Origin: Mariniphaga sediminis
GTDB taxonomy: Bacteria > Bacteroidota > Bacteroidia > Bacteroidales > Prolixibacteraceae
Direction of reading: 5' to 3'
Assembly: GCF_003573545.1 (NCBI RefSeq)
Contig: NZ_QWET01000006.1
Coordinates: 186,001-250,000, forward strand
DNA length: 64,000 nucleotides
This document shows, piece after piece, positions 26,389-36,039 of this stretch. The notes under the pieces are model-generated. The model was not told where the DNA came from. It saw only the letters and a list, made by a program, of their open reading frames with translations, and searched no databases. Every line of letters begins with the position of its first letter. The first letter of the stretch is position 1. The position numbers and the translations under genes were made by a program.

Positions 26389-28047
26389 CTAACTACCATA
26401 TCCTGGGTTTTGCGGATAATTTCCACTGTTTAAATCAATAGCTTCCTGCGGAATAGGTCTTAATAATTTCAGGTTTCCATCAATCCCTTCAAAAGGATTG
26501 ATCCCGTTATGGAACCAGCCTCTGATTTCCCTATTGTACAATTTGGTGCGTTCAACAAGGGTTCCGGTTCTTGCTAAATCAAACCAACGATGATACTCTC
26601 CTATCAGTTCACGTGCACGTTCATCAAGGATTAAATCAATATCAACATCGGAGGGGGTTACCTCCATTTGGCTTTCTTTTCCCGGTTTAGCAGCTCTTTT
26701 TCTCACTTCATTAATCTTTGCCGCTGCTTTTATATTATCATCCATTTTGAAGTATGCCTCAGCTGCAATCAGGTAAGTTTCGCCAAGCCTGGCAAGAAAA
26801 ATATCCCTGGTACTGCTGCTTGTTCCAAAGTCGGAAGAAGGATCATCAAATTTCCTTACGGTGGGAACAGAAACACCAACAATACCTAAAGGACCAGCCC
26901 ACCAGATATCACCATATCGCCAGATCAAGGCTTCTGCACGATGCTCTATGTTTTCATTCCTCCAGCTTGTGGTATCATCGAATGCCCATGGTAGCACATA
27001 GTAATAGAGGGCATCCAAGCTTTCGGCATCTTTATCATAATAGTCATAATACTTATCGTAGTACACAGTCATAAAAGACGCTTCCCACCGGGAGTCATTC
27101 TCATTAAAAAGGTCAAAAACATATTTGGTCGATACCAACCGTGAACTTCTGTAAGGATACTTTTCTGAGGCACCTTCTCCTCCGTAATATGGCCCAAAGA
27201 AAGCGGACTGCATGTTACCATCCTGTTTTGGATCAAGCATGGAAACCCTGTCGTACTGAATGGAAAAAATTACTTCCGGATTCTGTTCGTTTCCGGGTCT
27301 GAATACTTCCTCGAACGAAAGGTCAAGCCCTTGTCCGTTAATTGCTGCTTCTGCATAGGAGGCAGCATTTGAAAAATCATCGGCTTCCGCATAAGACTGA
27401 TACCCTCTTGTCAGGTAAACTTTTGAAAGAAGGTGACGTACAGCCCTTTTGGTTACCCTGCCAAACTGGGTCTGTGTTTCAGGAACCAGGGCCAGGGATT
27501 CTTTTAGCTCATCAATAATAAAAGTGTAAACATCAGCAGCCGAAGGGCGATCAAAAGCCGTTACAGGCTCACTAATCATATCCGTTACAATGCTTACTCC
27601 GCCAAAACTCTGAACCAACAGGAAGTAATAGTTGGCACGTAAAAATCTCAACTCCCCTTTCATCTGTTCCAGACCAGATACTTCTTCTGTCAGTTCGTTA
27701 TAATACAACCCGGTATTACACATTTGAATTGCCTGATAGCAATCGCTAAAAAAGCTTTTCACATAAGAATCTTCAGAAAGCAGGTTTCTGTATTCACTTA
27801 TTCCTTCGGGCTGTTCCGAACGACCTTCTTCATACATATCTGTGCCGGCACAAAACAGGTAAGGCTCCCCTCCATACACATCTCTTAAAGTAGAATAACA
27901 GGAACTAAATAAAGTGGCATAGCCGGACTCCGTCAGATAATACTCATCAGCAACCACATTTGATTTATTATCTTCAACCAGAAAATCCTGGCATCCTGTA
28001 ATGAATAAAGTAACTATCCCTACTGATATTAATAATATTTTTTTCAT
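26389..28047 (-). CDS. SusD/RagB-family outer-membrane lipoprotein (locus B)
   Basis: 552 residues; lipobox LFITGC at about 14-19. SusD signatures: ELRFLRANYYFLLVQSFGGVSIVT, RAVRHLLSKVYLTRGYQS, FLARLGETYLIAAEAYFKMDD, INEVRKRAAKPG, DLILDERARELIGEYHRWFDLARTGTLVERTK and LLRPIPQEAIDL near the end. It is closely similar to SusD of locus C (both carry FLARLGETYLIAAEAYFK and the ALxExLGEYHRW-type segment), so loci B and C share an ancestor by duplication. The gene lies 19 bp after its SusC. Confidence 0.96.
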   Translation of the reverse strand: MKKILLISVGIVTLFITGCQDFLVEDNKSNVVADEYYLTESGYATLFSSCYSTLRDVYGGEPYLFCAGTDMYEEGRSEQPEGISEYRNLLSEDSYVKSFFSDCYQAIQMCNTGLYYNELTEEVSGLEQMKGELRFLRANYYFLLVQSFGGVSIVTDMISEPVTAFDRPSAADVYTFIIDELKESLALVPETQTQFGRVTKRAVRHLLSKVYLTRGYQSYAEADDFSNAASYAEAAINGQGLDLSFEEVFRPGNEQNPEVIFSIQYDRVSMLDPKQDGNMQSAFFGPYYGGEGASEKYPYRSSRLVSTKYVFDLFNENDSRWEASFMTVYYDKYYDYYDKDAESLDALYYYVLPWAFDDTTSWRNENIEHRAEALIWRYGDIWWAGPLGIVGVSVPTVRKFDDPSSDFGTSSSTRDIFLARLGETYLIAAEAYFKMDDNIKAAAKINEVRKRAAKPGKESQMEVTPSDVDIDLILDERARELIGEYHRWFDLARTGTLVERTKLYNREIRGWFHNGINPFEGIDGNLKLLRPIPQEAIDLNSGNYPQNPGYGS

Positions 28048-28066
28048 TGTTCTAAAATTATTATTG

Positions 28067-31000
28067 TTAGAATTTTAAGTTCACTCCGAACTGATATGTT
28101 ACAAAGCTGTTACCACCTCTTCCAAATGACGCACTCGCCCATTCCGGGTCGTAGCCATCGTATTCGGTCCAAACAAAGGGGTTAAGAACATTTACATATA
28201 ACCTTGCATATTTGAGGTCGTATTTGCTTAAAAGTCTCTGCGGGATGGTATATCCTAAAGTTATATTCTTCATTTTTACAAATGATGCATCTTTATAATA
28301 TCCTACAGATTTCCAATAAGGACCTGCATTCCTTACCATGGGATATTCATTGGAATAGTTGGCCGGATAAACGGTGTTCTCAGGAATATAATAGCTCATG
28401 CTAATTTTATTTCTTCCCCGGTCCGTAAAGTCAGTAAAATTCCGGTGAAAACTGCTATAAACATGTACCCCCTGACGTGTTAACAAAGAGGCACTTGCGT
28501 CGAACCCCTTGTAACGTAGGGTTGTGTTGAAACTACCATACCAATCGGGATACCTGCTTCCAATAATTCTTTTATCATCAGAATTTATTGCATCATTATC
28601 ATCTAAGTCTTTCACTTTTGCCTGTCCGGGCAACTGACCGTATTTCAGGGCTTCTGCTCTTTCATCTTCCTGCCAGATACCATCAAACACATAAGTATAA
28701 TTTACACTAACAGGCTCTCCAATAAACCAGCTGTTACCTATATCATCCTCCGTTCCACCGTACAATTCAACAATTTCATTTTTGTTTCGTGTAAAAGTAA
28801 AAGTAGTCTCCCAGGTTAGATCCCGGGTTTCTATGTTTATTGTTCTCAGCAATAGTTCAATTCCTTTATTACTTACTGAACCAACATTGTCAATCAATGA
28901 TCCCCATCCTGTTTCAACAGGAAGTTTTCTTGTCATCAACAGTTCGTTTGACAGCCTGTCATATAAATCAACTGCACCGGATATTCTTCCCTGAAACAAG
29001 CCTATATCTACCCCGAAGTTCCATTCTCTTGTTCTTTCCCAGGTCAGGGATTTGTTAACAATTCCATTGGGAGCATACCCTTTTGCTATTTCTCCGCCAA
29101 AATCATAAAAAGTCTGGGTACTCGAAAGCAACTGTGTGGTATATGGATCAATATTATTATTTCCGGTATAACCATAACTAATCCTGGTTTTCAGGTTTGA
29201 TATCACATTATTGTCTTCCAGGAAGCTTTCCCCGGAAACCCTCCAGGCAATAGCTGCCGACGGGAAAGACGCCCACTTGTAACCTTCGGCAAGTTTGGAT
29301 GAACCATCCCAGCGATTAGAAACAGTGACCAGGTATTTATCACTAAATGAATAATTGACCCTTCCCACAAAAGAAAGTAAAGTCGATTTCAGAAATGCAC
29401 TACTAATTTGCTGGTAGCTTTTAGCAGTACCCACATTATGGAAAAGGGAGTTATATGGAAGGTTTTCAGCCCTGATATAACTTGCTTCCTCCCGGAAATA
29501 ATCCACGCTGTAAAGTCCCAGGAGATCAAGTTTGTGTTCATCTATCTCTTTAGTATAAGTAACCTGGTTGTCCCATATAAATGAAAATGATTGATCATGA
29601 TTTATTTCCGCAGCGGGATCTTCCTTTTTTCTCTCTTCGGTAAGAGACCCATAATACCTGCCTCTTCTCCTGTGGTCTATTCTTGGTGCAAATGTCGATT
29701 TTAACGCCAATCCTTTCACTGGTGAATATTGTAAAAACACATTCCCCAACCCCACAAACCTCCGGGTATTGTCTTTTGAATTTTCCATATCCAATAATGG
29801 GTTTACTGTTCCTGTTGTTCTAAACCCATCATATTGAGCTGGCTGGTAAAGTAAGTTTCCAAGAGAATCATAAGGCGATGCAATGGGAGGCAACCTGAAT
29901 GCATTAACATATGAATTACTACTTCCCAACTCCTGTTCTGAAACTGCCAGGTTAAGATTCATCCCTGTCTCCCACTTTTCAGATATTTTATGGTAAATAT
30001 TAGCCTTCAGGTTATATTTATCCAGTGATTCGTTAATGATATTCCCTTTTTCATTTTGGTATCCTGTTGCAATAACATACGAAATACCATTCTCGCTTTT
30101 GCCTGCAATAGAAAGCCAATGGTTCTGCTGGTTTCCGGTTTGTGTTACCACATCGGCCCAATCTGTAAATTCCTCATCGGTAACCCGTTGCCTCAAAAAC
30201 GGGCTATAAATCCAACCTCCAACAGTTTCATCATAATCCGTGTTTTTTAGTATCGCATTACTGATGTAAGCATTTTGTCTGTATTTCCACCATTCCAGAC
30301 CGCCCATAAAATCGGGCATACGGGCTACTGATCTAACGCCATAATATCCGTCATACGAAATGGTAGTTCCTGATTTTTTAATACTGGCTCCCTGTTTGGT
30401 AGTTATAATAACCACACCATTAGAACCTCTCGAACCATAAACGGCCGAAGAAGAGGCATCTTTCAAGATATCTATTCTTTCGATATCCTGCGGGTTCAGG
30501 TAATTTATATCGCCGGTAACAATTCCATCAACCACATAAATCGGGCTACCTCCTTCCAGTGAATTAACCCCCCGTATATTAATCGAAAATTCAGTACCAG
30601 CCCGACCGGAAGATGCACCAATATCAACCCCGGCAACTCTGCCTTGTATGGCTTCCATTGCATTTACTGAGCCCTTTTGGGCAATAGTCTCAGAGCTTAT
30701 ACTTCCAACAGAACCGGTCAGGTCAATTTTTTTAACTGTTCCATAACCAACAGCTACTACTTCTTCCAACCCAATCGTTTCTTCCTCCATGCTCACATCG
30801 ATTCGGGATTGTCCGGCAACAGCCACCTCCTGAGCTTTCATTCCCAAAAATGAAAATACCAGGGTAGCGCCTTCGGAAATGTTGGAAAGCGAGTAATCCC
30901 CTTCGGAATTGGTAACCGTACCTTGTGTAGTACCTTTTACTACCACGGTAACACCCGGCAGTGGCTGCCCACCGGGGTCAGTCACTTTCCCGGAAACCTT

Positions 31001-31408
31001 TTTACTCTGCTGAGCCTGCCTGTAAACATCCTGAACTTCAGGTTTTACTTTCAGGACGATAAAATCGTTTTCAAGAATTCGGTAATCAACCTCTGACTTG
31101 TTGAAAAGATGATTTAACACTTCATCAATTGTACTATTCTGAAAGTTGACATTCTTTTTTTCAAGAACATTTAATTTACCTTCTTCATAGAAAAACCGAA
31201 ACTTACTTTGCTCTTCTATTTTCTTGAATACGTCTTTAACGGTAATACTATTCTCCTTCAAAGTAAACCGTTTATTTTGTGAATAAACAGAAGCCGTGCT
31301 ACTCAATACACTTATAAACATTAATAAGAGAAAGCATTTCATAATTAATAACCCCTTTCTTAGCAACCTGTAAAATTCAGATTCCCCATTTTTTTGTTTT
31401 TTTTTCAT
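28067..31408 (-). CDS. SusC/RagA TonB-dependent transporter with STN domain (locus B)
   Basis: The Met at 31408 (MKKKQKNGESEFYRLLRK) is preferred over the frame opening at 31465, giving 1113 residues. Signal peptide, STN domain (FTLKENSITVKDVFKKIEEQSKF), carboxypeptidase-regulatory domain (VSGKVTDPGGQPLPGVTVVVKG), plug (VVAVGYGTVKKIDLTGSVGS, SINIRGVNSLEGGSPIYVVDG, ILKDASSSAVYGSRGSNGVV) and a barrel ending FVTYQFGVNLKF. The STN domain implies signalling to FecR of locus B. It is more similar to SusC of locus C than to that of locus A (for example both contain the DIERIDILKDASS(S/T)A(V/I)YGSRGS segment). Confidence 0.97.
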   Translation of the reverse strand: MKKKQKNGESEFYRLLRKGLLIMKCFLLLMFISVLSSTASVYSQNKRFTLKENSITVKDVFKKIEEQSKFRFFYEEGKLNVLEKKNVNFQNSTIDEVLNHLFNKSEVDYRILENDFIVLKVKPEVQDVYRQAQQSKKVSGKVTDPGGQPLPGVTVVVKGTTQGTVTNSEGDYSLSNISEGATLVFSFLGMKAQEVAVAGQSRIDVSMEEETIGLEEVVAVGYGTVKKIDLTGSVGSISSETIAQKGSVNAMEAIQGRVAGVDIGASSGRAGTEFSINIRGVNSLEGGSPIYVVDGIVTGDINYLNPQDIERIDILKDASSSAVYGSRGSNGVVIITTKQGASIKKSGTTISYDGYYGVRSVARMPDFMGGLEWWKYRQNAYISNAILKNTDYDETVGGWIYSPFLRQRVTDEEFTDWADVVTQTGNQQNHWLSIAGKSENGISYVIATGYQNEKGNIINESLDKYNLKANIYHKISEKWETGMNLNLAVSEQELGSSNSYVNAFRLPPIASPYDSLGNLLYQPAQYDGFRTTGTVNPLLDMENSKDNTRRFVGLGNVFLQYSPVKGLALKSTFAPRIDHRRRGRYYGSLTEERKKEDPAAEINHDQSFSFIWDNQVTYTKEIDEHKLDLLGLYSVDYFREEASYIRAENLPYNSLFHNVGTAKSYQQISSAFLKSTLLSFVGRVNYSFSDKYLVTVSNRWDGSSKLAEGYKWASFPSAAIAWRVSGESFLEDNNVISNLKTRISYGYTGNNNIDPYTTQLLSSTQTFYDFGGEIAKGYAPNGIVNKSLTWERTREWNFGVDIGLFQGRISGAVDLYDRLSNELLMTRKLPVETGWGSLIDNVGSVSNKGIELLLRTINIETRDLTWETTFTFTRNKNEIVELYGGTEDDIGNSWFIGEPVSVNYTYVFDGIWQEDERAEALKYGQLPGQAKVKDLDDNDAINSDDKRIIGSRYPDWYGSFNTTLRYKGFDASASLLTRQGVHVYSSFHRNFTDFTDRGRNKISMSYYIPENTVYPANYSNEYPMVRNAGPYWKSVGYYKDASFVKMKNITLGYTIPQRLLSKYDLKYARLYVNVLNPFVWTEYDGYDPEWASASFGRGGNSFVTYQFGVNLKF

Positions 31409-31481
31409 AGATTTGTAATTACAAGTTAAACATTGTGCCTTTACTACTTTACTCAATTTAGGCACATTAATTTATCTCTGC

Positions 31482-31512
31482 GACCGGAAAATACAGCCAA
31501 TATTTTCCGGTC
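31482..31512 (-). promoter_or_regulatory. Hairpin in the FecR-SusC gap of locus B
   Basis: GACCGGAAAATA (31482-31493) pairs perfectly with 31501-31512 over a 7-base loop. The hairpin starts only 3 bases after the FecR stop, in a gap of about 107 bp before the SusC start. Same position as the hairpins in loci A and C, but a different stem sequence. Confidence 0.65.
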
Positions 31513-31515
31513 TTT

Positions 31516-32511
31516 TTATTTCGAATATAAAAACACTACATCATCCTCCTGCTTATATTTAAGGGACGATGCAAATTCAAGTGCTTCCAGTACAATATCT
31601 ATATTGTTATCCTTTATTGAACCGGTGTACATATGTTTTTTCACTTCCTCGTCGCCAAAAACGACTTGTATATTAAACCTCCGTTCCAGTTTTTTTGCCA
31701 GTTTTTCAATTGTTTCACCCTTTACGGTTAACTGGCCCCGGGTCCAGTCAGAAAAATGTTTGTCGGGAACTTCCAGTTTCGATGACTTCCCGGTAACTTT
31801 ATCGTATTTCAACGCTTCGCTGGGTTTTAAAACAAAATAGTCATCTTCAACCTGAACCTGAATTTTCCCGTTTTCCAAAAAGGTAGTGATCGATGAATCC
31901 TCCAAATAGTTGCTTACATTAAAGCTTGTTCCAAGCACTTTAATCTTCAGATTACCTGTTTTCACAATAAAAGGGCGGGAAGCATCATGCTCAACCTGAA
32001 AAAATGCTTCGCCTTGCAGGGAAACTTCCCGCTCATCAGCTGAAAACGACGGTACAAATTTTAAAACAGAGCCGGCGTTTAGATTCACTAAAGAACCATC
32101 TGGTAAAACAACATTTGAGCGCTCTCCGTTCGGGGTAATTATTTCGGTAAAACCCGTGTCGGGGAGAATATTATTCCGGGAACTGGAAATAAAATAACCG
32201 ATTGAACCGGACAAACCAACCAAAAAGAATGCTATGGCTGCATATTTTAGCCAAAGGGTCCTGGTTTTTGTCCTCTGATCTTTGATTGTTAATTCACGTA
32301 TACGAGCCATTATCCTCCGTATCTCGTTTTCCTTTTTCTGCTCGTCAATCTCATTGTCAAGCCCCGTCAAAATCCAAATATTTTTCAGCGTTAAAAGTTC
32401 GCCCTTTCGTTGTTCAGAAACGGAACTCCACTCCCGAACAACCTCTATTTCCTTTTTGTTTGCCTGGCCTGAAATATATTTGAACAATAATTTTTCAGTC
32501 ATTTGTTCCAT
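31516..32511 (-). CDS. FecR-family anti-sigma factor (locus B)
   Basis: 331 residues. Cytoplasmic N-terminus (LFKYISGQANKKEIEVVREWSSVSEQRK), transmembrane helix LWLKYAAIAFFLVGLSGSIGYFIS at about 93-116, then the FecR domain (ITPNGERSNVVLPDGSLVNLNAGSVLKF, VSLQGEAFFQVEHDASRPFIVKTGNLKIKVLGTSFNVSNY) and a C-terminal DUF4974 region (LTVKGETIEKLAKKLERRFNIQVVF). It would hold the sigma factor encoded 145 bp upstream and receive the signal from the SusC STN domain. Confidence 0.95.
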   Translation of the reverse strand: MEQMTEKLLFKYISGQANKKEIEVVREWSSVSEQRKGELLTLKNIWILTGLDNEIDEQKKENEIRRIMARIRELTIKDQRTKTRTLWLKYAAIAFFLVGLSGSIGYFISSSRNNILPDTGFTEIITPNGERSNVVLPDGSLVNLNAGSVLKFVPSFSADEREVSLQGEAFFQVEHDASRPFIVKTGNLKIKVLGTSFNVSNYLEDSSITTFLENGKIQVQVEDDYFVLKPSEALKYDKVTGKSSKLEVPDKHFSDWTRGQLTVKGETIEKLAKKLERRFNIQVVFGDEEVKKHMYTGSIKDNNIDIVLEALEFASSLKYKQEDDVVFLYSK

Positions 32512-32656
32512 TTACATTTAAAACGAATGGAAATCAAAATACCCTGAGTCAAAAACTCAATTTTTTAAAAATTTCTGAAAAACATATATTCAAAAAAAGA
32601 AAATACGCCACAAAAAAAATAATGTAACCAACTGAGAAAGAATGACAATTCCAACA

Positions 32657-33286
32657 CTATTCCTTTAAAGAGAACACGGGCATATTTTTTAAAATAAGGA
32701 GCAGAAAGTTAAACGAACCTGGGAATTTTTGTTGCAGCGCCCCGCGGATAGTTTTTAAGGCTTTTGTAATGTGACTCTCAACCGTTTTGGGTGAAAGCTG
32801 AAGCATTTCACTTATTTCCCTGTTTTTTAGCCCATTTTTTCTGCTTAACAAAAATACTTTCTGGCATTGTTCAGGCAATGAGCAGATGGTTTGGTCAATT
32901 TCGGTTTGAAACTCTTTGGTAAATATATCATCCAGTACCGGGGCGGATAATGCTTCAAAACTTTCTGACAGTTGCATGTATTCCTCACTTTTATCTGTGC
33001 GGTACTGAAGGAGTAACTTCTCTCTACGAATCAAATCAATACATTGGTTACGTGTTAACGTGAACAGATAGGCGTTTAAAGAAGTATTATCCGCTAAATT
33101 GTTTCTGTGTTCCCATAATTGCAGAAAAACATCCTGAAGCACCTCCCGGGCATTTTCATCATTATTCAAATAACCTTTTGCAAAATTGAATAGTTTCTTA
33201 TACCAGTGCTCCATAATTTTTTTAAACACCTGTTCGTTCCCAAGCTTTAAAGCCGACACATATATACCATCGTTTTTCAACATCAA
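32657..33286 (-). CDS. ECF RNA polymerase sigma-70 factor (locus B)
   Basis: 209 residues. Region 2: FKKIMEHWYKKLFNFAKGYLNNDENAREVLQDVFLQLWEHRNNL; region 4: ICSLPEQCQKVFLLSRKNGLKNREISEMLQLSPKTVESHITKAL with the recognition helix around SPKTVESHI. The first gene of locus B; a Met-Met start is present at 33286 and either is possible. Upstream DNA is a REP-like cluster, so the promoter should lie within about 33287-33400. Confidence 0.95.
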   Translation of the reverse strand: MMLKNDGIYVSALKLGNEQVFKKIMEHWYKKLFNFAKGYLNNDENAREVLQDVFLQLWEHRNNLADNTSLNAYLFTLTRNQCIDLIRREKLLLQYRTDKSEEYMQLSESFEALSAPVLDDIFTKEFQTEIDQTICSLPEQCQKVFLLSRKNGLKNREISEMLQLSPKTVESHITKALKTIRGALQQKFPGSFNFLLLILKNMPVFSLKE

Positions 33287-33431
33287 CTGCTATAAGATTT
33301 ATGCCATTTATAATTCCTTAGAAAATCCAAAATAATAACTTTTTATTGAAATATGCGAATCAGAGTTGATATTAGCTGGCTATCAAAAATTCAACCCACT
33401 CCGGGATTGCCTCTTTACCCTGTATTGCCTT

Positions 33432-33592
33432 CCCTGAGCTTCGCACGGGGCTATTTTTATTTATGCCCTTCAGGCACTTCATTATCCCGAAAGGGATTAA
33501 ACAATAATTACCACGGGTTTTACCCGTGGTAATGAAGCGGATACGAGAAGAACCCCAAAGGGGGTTCAACCCTGCGTATGAATTATATTTTT
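33432..33592. repeat. REP-like cluster of short hairpins
   Basis: A run of short inverted repeats: CCCTGAGCTTCGCACGGG (33432-33449), TGCC...GGCA, ATCCC-GAAA-GGGAT (33484-33497), a 12-bp stem ATTACCACGGGT with 33522-33533, and GAACCCC-AAA-GGGGTTC (33550-33567). Such closely set G/C-rich hairpins in an A+T-rich spacer are the form of REP/BIME elements moved by RAYT-type (Y1 REP) transposases in Bacteroidota; no transposase is in the window. The rest of the 413-bp spacer (33287-33699) shows nothing else. It separates locus B from the last gene of locus C and may also stop transcripts. Confidence 0.6.
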
Positions 33593-33699
33593 TTTGTTAC
33601 GCTCTCTATTCGCTTGGGTATTTTACAACATAATATGAAACCATAATAGCTCCAATTTACCTTAAAGTAATAACTTCTAAAAGAATCTAAATGGCCTGT

Positions 33700-35649
33700 T
33701 TAGTAGCGGGGATACGTTTTAATTACTTTAAAAGACTTAAATAATAAATCCTCGTTTGATATCCTTAGGATATATATCCCTTCAGCATATCCTGAAGTAT
33801 CCAGGAATATTGTTCCGCCTTTATTATGAATTAATTCGAATACTTTATCGCCTGTGGACGAATAAACAGAAACAATGCTATGTAAAGGTACATTTGCCAC
33901 AGAAAGGGTATTATAAAAAGGGACAGGGTAAACATTAATATTGCCTATATCCAACCCCAATTCATTATTGTCTGTAACTAAAGGAGAATCGTAAAGGATG
34001 CGTATTGCGCCAATATAAAAGAATCCATAACTATTTGTATTATTAGCACCTTTCTCAACACTTAGGGTAACCCTCCCGTGGTCATCCGGCACAATATTAT
34101 TTATAACTGCCATTTTATAAGTGCTATTTGCTACGTTTAAATTAGCTGTCCCTGAATTACTACCAACTATGGTATACTTTGTATCTCTGTTATCTGTAGC
34201 CTCCCTGGAAGCAAATATTTTAAAGTCATATTCAACATCTGTATCAAGATTTTCAAAAATAAAACTACATTTTGGGACGACCTTCCCATTAAATTCTTCT
34301 GTATGCCCATAGTAACTGTCAGAACTGGCGGTTGCGGGAATTTCCAGTGATGCATCAGGTGTAGTAGTACCCGAGGTGTTGACGGCACTAAAAATATCAT
34401 TTACATAGGCAATAATACCGGTAGTATTTCCTTTTGAATCGATTAATTTTATTTTGGAATCCGGATTGTTGTTTGCAGCGGTGAAGTTATTCCAGTTTGG
34501 TGTCGACAGGTTTTGATTAGAGCCACAATCAATATTAATAATACCTGAAAGATTGCCCGTTAATGAAGATTTAGGATAGCTCACCTGGGGATCCTTCCAC
34601 GAGATGAAGTCAAGGCAAACACTGCCTCCTTCATCTGAACACCTAACCTCAACACTATTTTCACCTTCTAAAAGATTTATGGTAACTTTAATTCTGTTCC
34701 AAATTTCTTCCGATCCGGTTGGCATAAAATTAAGAGTTTCAGGAATAATATCTCCGTTAACGAACAACCTGGCAACCGTTATACCATCCTTATTGGAATA
34801 CCTGAAAGTTAAATCAACACTTTTATTTACTTCTGAAATAAGTTTATATGTAGCTGATGCGCCTGTATTTTTTGCAAAACGGATAAATCCATCGCCTGAA
34901 TTTCCGTAAAAATCATTAAATATGTCAACACCTGAAGCAGAAATATACTTCTCTGCCTGGAGATAAGAATCAGAAAGGAACTCCAAAATTTCAGCATCTA
35001 CAACACGTTGGAATAATATGCCATGGGCAGCATCATTCAAATGTACATTATCCCCACTATCGTAAATAGGATTAATTGTGTTATTTTCAGTAGCAATTTC
35101 AGTCCAAAAATCAAGGGTTTTATCCCCAAAATGTGTATAGGTGGAATCCCTCATATCAGTAAGTAGTTTTATACGGGTTTGATCGAAACTTCTTGGCTGA
35201 GTTGTACTTATCCAAACCGGAACATTTGCTGTATTGGCATGTTTCATTATGGTATCGTAATTTCTTAATTGGTCTGTAACAGGTATTCCTGAAAAAGCAT
35301 CATTGCTGGGAAGATTTATAATAATAGCATCCGGGTTATAGTTTAAAGCTTTTGTAATATTTCTCAAATCGTCCGGAGTGGCTTGACCAGAAGGGGGAAT
35401 ATAACCTGTCGGCATAATATTGTAAGTCCTGTAACCTCCTTTCGCTAAATTAATGACAGAACTTTGTGAATTAACCGACTGGATATATCTTCTATAACGA
35501 TTAACCCATGTATTGTCACTATCAGAGGGACCGGAGCCGGCTGCAGTCGATGACCCCAATACTACAATTGTCACAGCTTTATCCTGCGCGCTAAGGGAGT
35601 TGATAAATGGGAAATAACAAGTAATAATTAATAATATTATCTTCTTCAT
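33700..35649 (-). CDS. Secreted SGNH hydrolase with CBM-like, INIDCG-repeat and T9SS domains
   Basis: The Met at 35649 (MKKIILLIITCYFPFINSLSAQ) starts the signal peptide; 649 residues. Residues about 22-235 are an SGNH esterase: IVVLGSSTAAGSG (block I Ser), GGYRTYNIMP, INLPSNDAFSG (block III Asn) and DSGDNVHLNDAAHG (Asp/His). About 240-375 is a CBM6/35-like beta-sandwich. About 380-565 is one copy of the module starting INIDCGSNQNLSTPNWNNFT and including DSYYGHTEEFNGK and YGFFYIGAIRI. The end is a T9SS sorting domain (VYPVPFYNTLSVANVP ... GIYILRISNEDL). Likely a surface or released carbohydrate esterase; last gene of locus C. Confidence 0.85.
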   Translation of the reverse strand: MKKIILLIITCYFPFINSLSAQDKAVTIVVLGSSTAAGSGPSDSDNTWVNRYRRYIQSVNSQSSVINLAKGGYRTYNIMPTGYIPPSGQATPDDLRNITKALNYNPDAIIINLPSNDAFSGIPVTDQLRNYDTIMKHANTANVPVWISTTQPRSFDQTRIKLLTDMRDSTYTHFGDKTLDFWTEIATENNTINPIYDSGDNVHLNDAAHGILFQRVVDAEILEFLSDSYLQAEKYISASGVDIFNDFYGNSGDGFIRFAKNTGASATYKLISEVNKSVDLTFRYSNKDGITVARLFVNGDIIPETLNFMPTGSEEIWNRIKVTINLLEGENSVEVRCSDEGGSVCLDFISWKDPQVSYPKSSLTGNLSGIINIDCGSNQNLSTPNWNNFTAANNNPDSKIKLIDSKGNTTGIIAYVNDIFSAVNTSGTTTPDASLEIPATASSDSYYGHTEEFNGKVVPKCSFIFENLDTDVEYDFKIFASREATDNRDTKYTIVGSNSGTANLNVANSTYKMAVINNIVPDDHGRVTLSVEKGANNTNSYGFFYIGAIRILYDSPLVTDNNELGLDIGNINVYPVPFYNTLSVANVPLHSIVSVYSSTGDKVFELIHNKGGTIFLDTSGYAEGIYILRISNEDLLFKSFKVIKTYPRY

Positions 35650-35934
35650 AATGAATAACCTTATTTTCAAACTTTTATACACTTAAGATCCAGACAAACA
35701 ATTATTTCGAAACAGGATAAGTGGAATATCAAAGTGCTTATTAGAAATTGTTCAAGTTTTATTCCACGGTACTATATTACTTTGATTTTCAGTTTTACCC
35801 CAATCCTGGAGGGTATACTGAAAACTCTATCCTAGTGTCTGGCAGGAATCTACTCCCTTTAGAGTCGGGGTCAGACAAATTGATTTTATTAACAAATTAT
35901 TATGTACATTGGTTAGACTGGTGTTCTAAAAATA

Positions 35935-35960
35935 ACCACCCGGCAAAGATTCCGGGTGGT
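35935..35960 (-). terminator. Intrinsic terminator of the 36040-39039 gene
   Basis: ACCACCCGG (35935-35943) pairs with CCGGGTGGT (35952-35960), loop 8 bases. On the - strand the stem is followed by TTATTTTT, a proper U-run. It sits about 80 bp after the stop of the gene at 36040. The rest of the 390-bp spacer 35650-36039 has no gene; the promoter of the SGNH gene should be near 35660-35720 but is not obvious. Confidence 0.8.
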
Positions 35961-36039
35961 ATTTTCAACATACATACTCCTAGAAAAACTCCTAAAGCAA
36001 AAGAGTATTAATTTAAAATCACAAACAGTTTCGGTCAGC

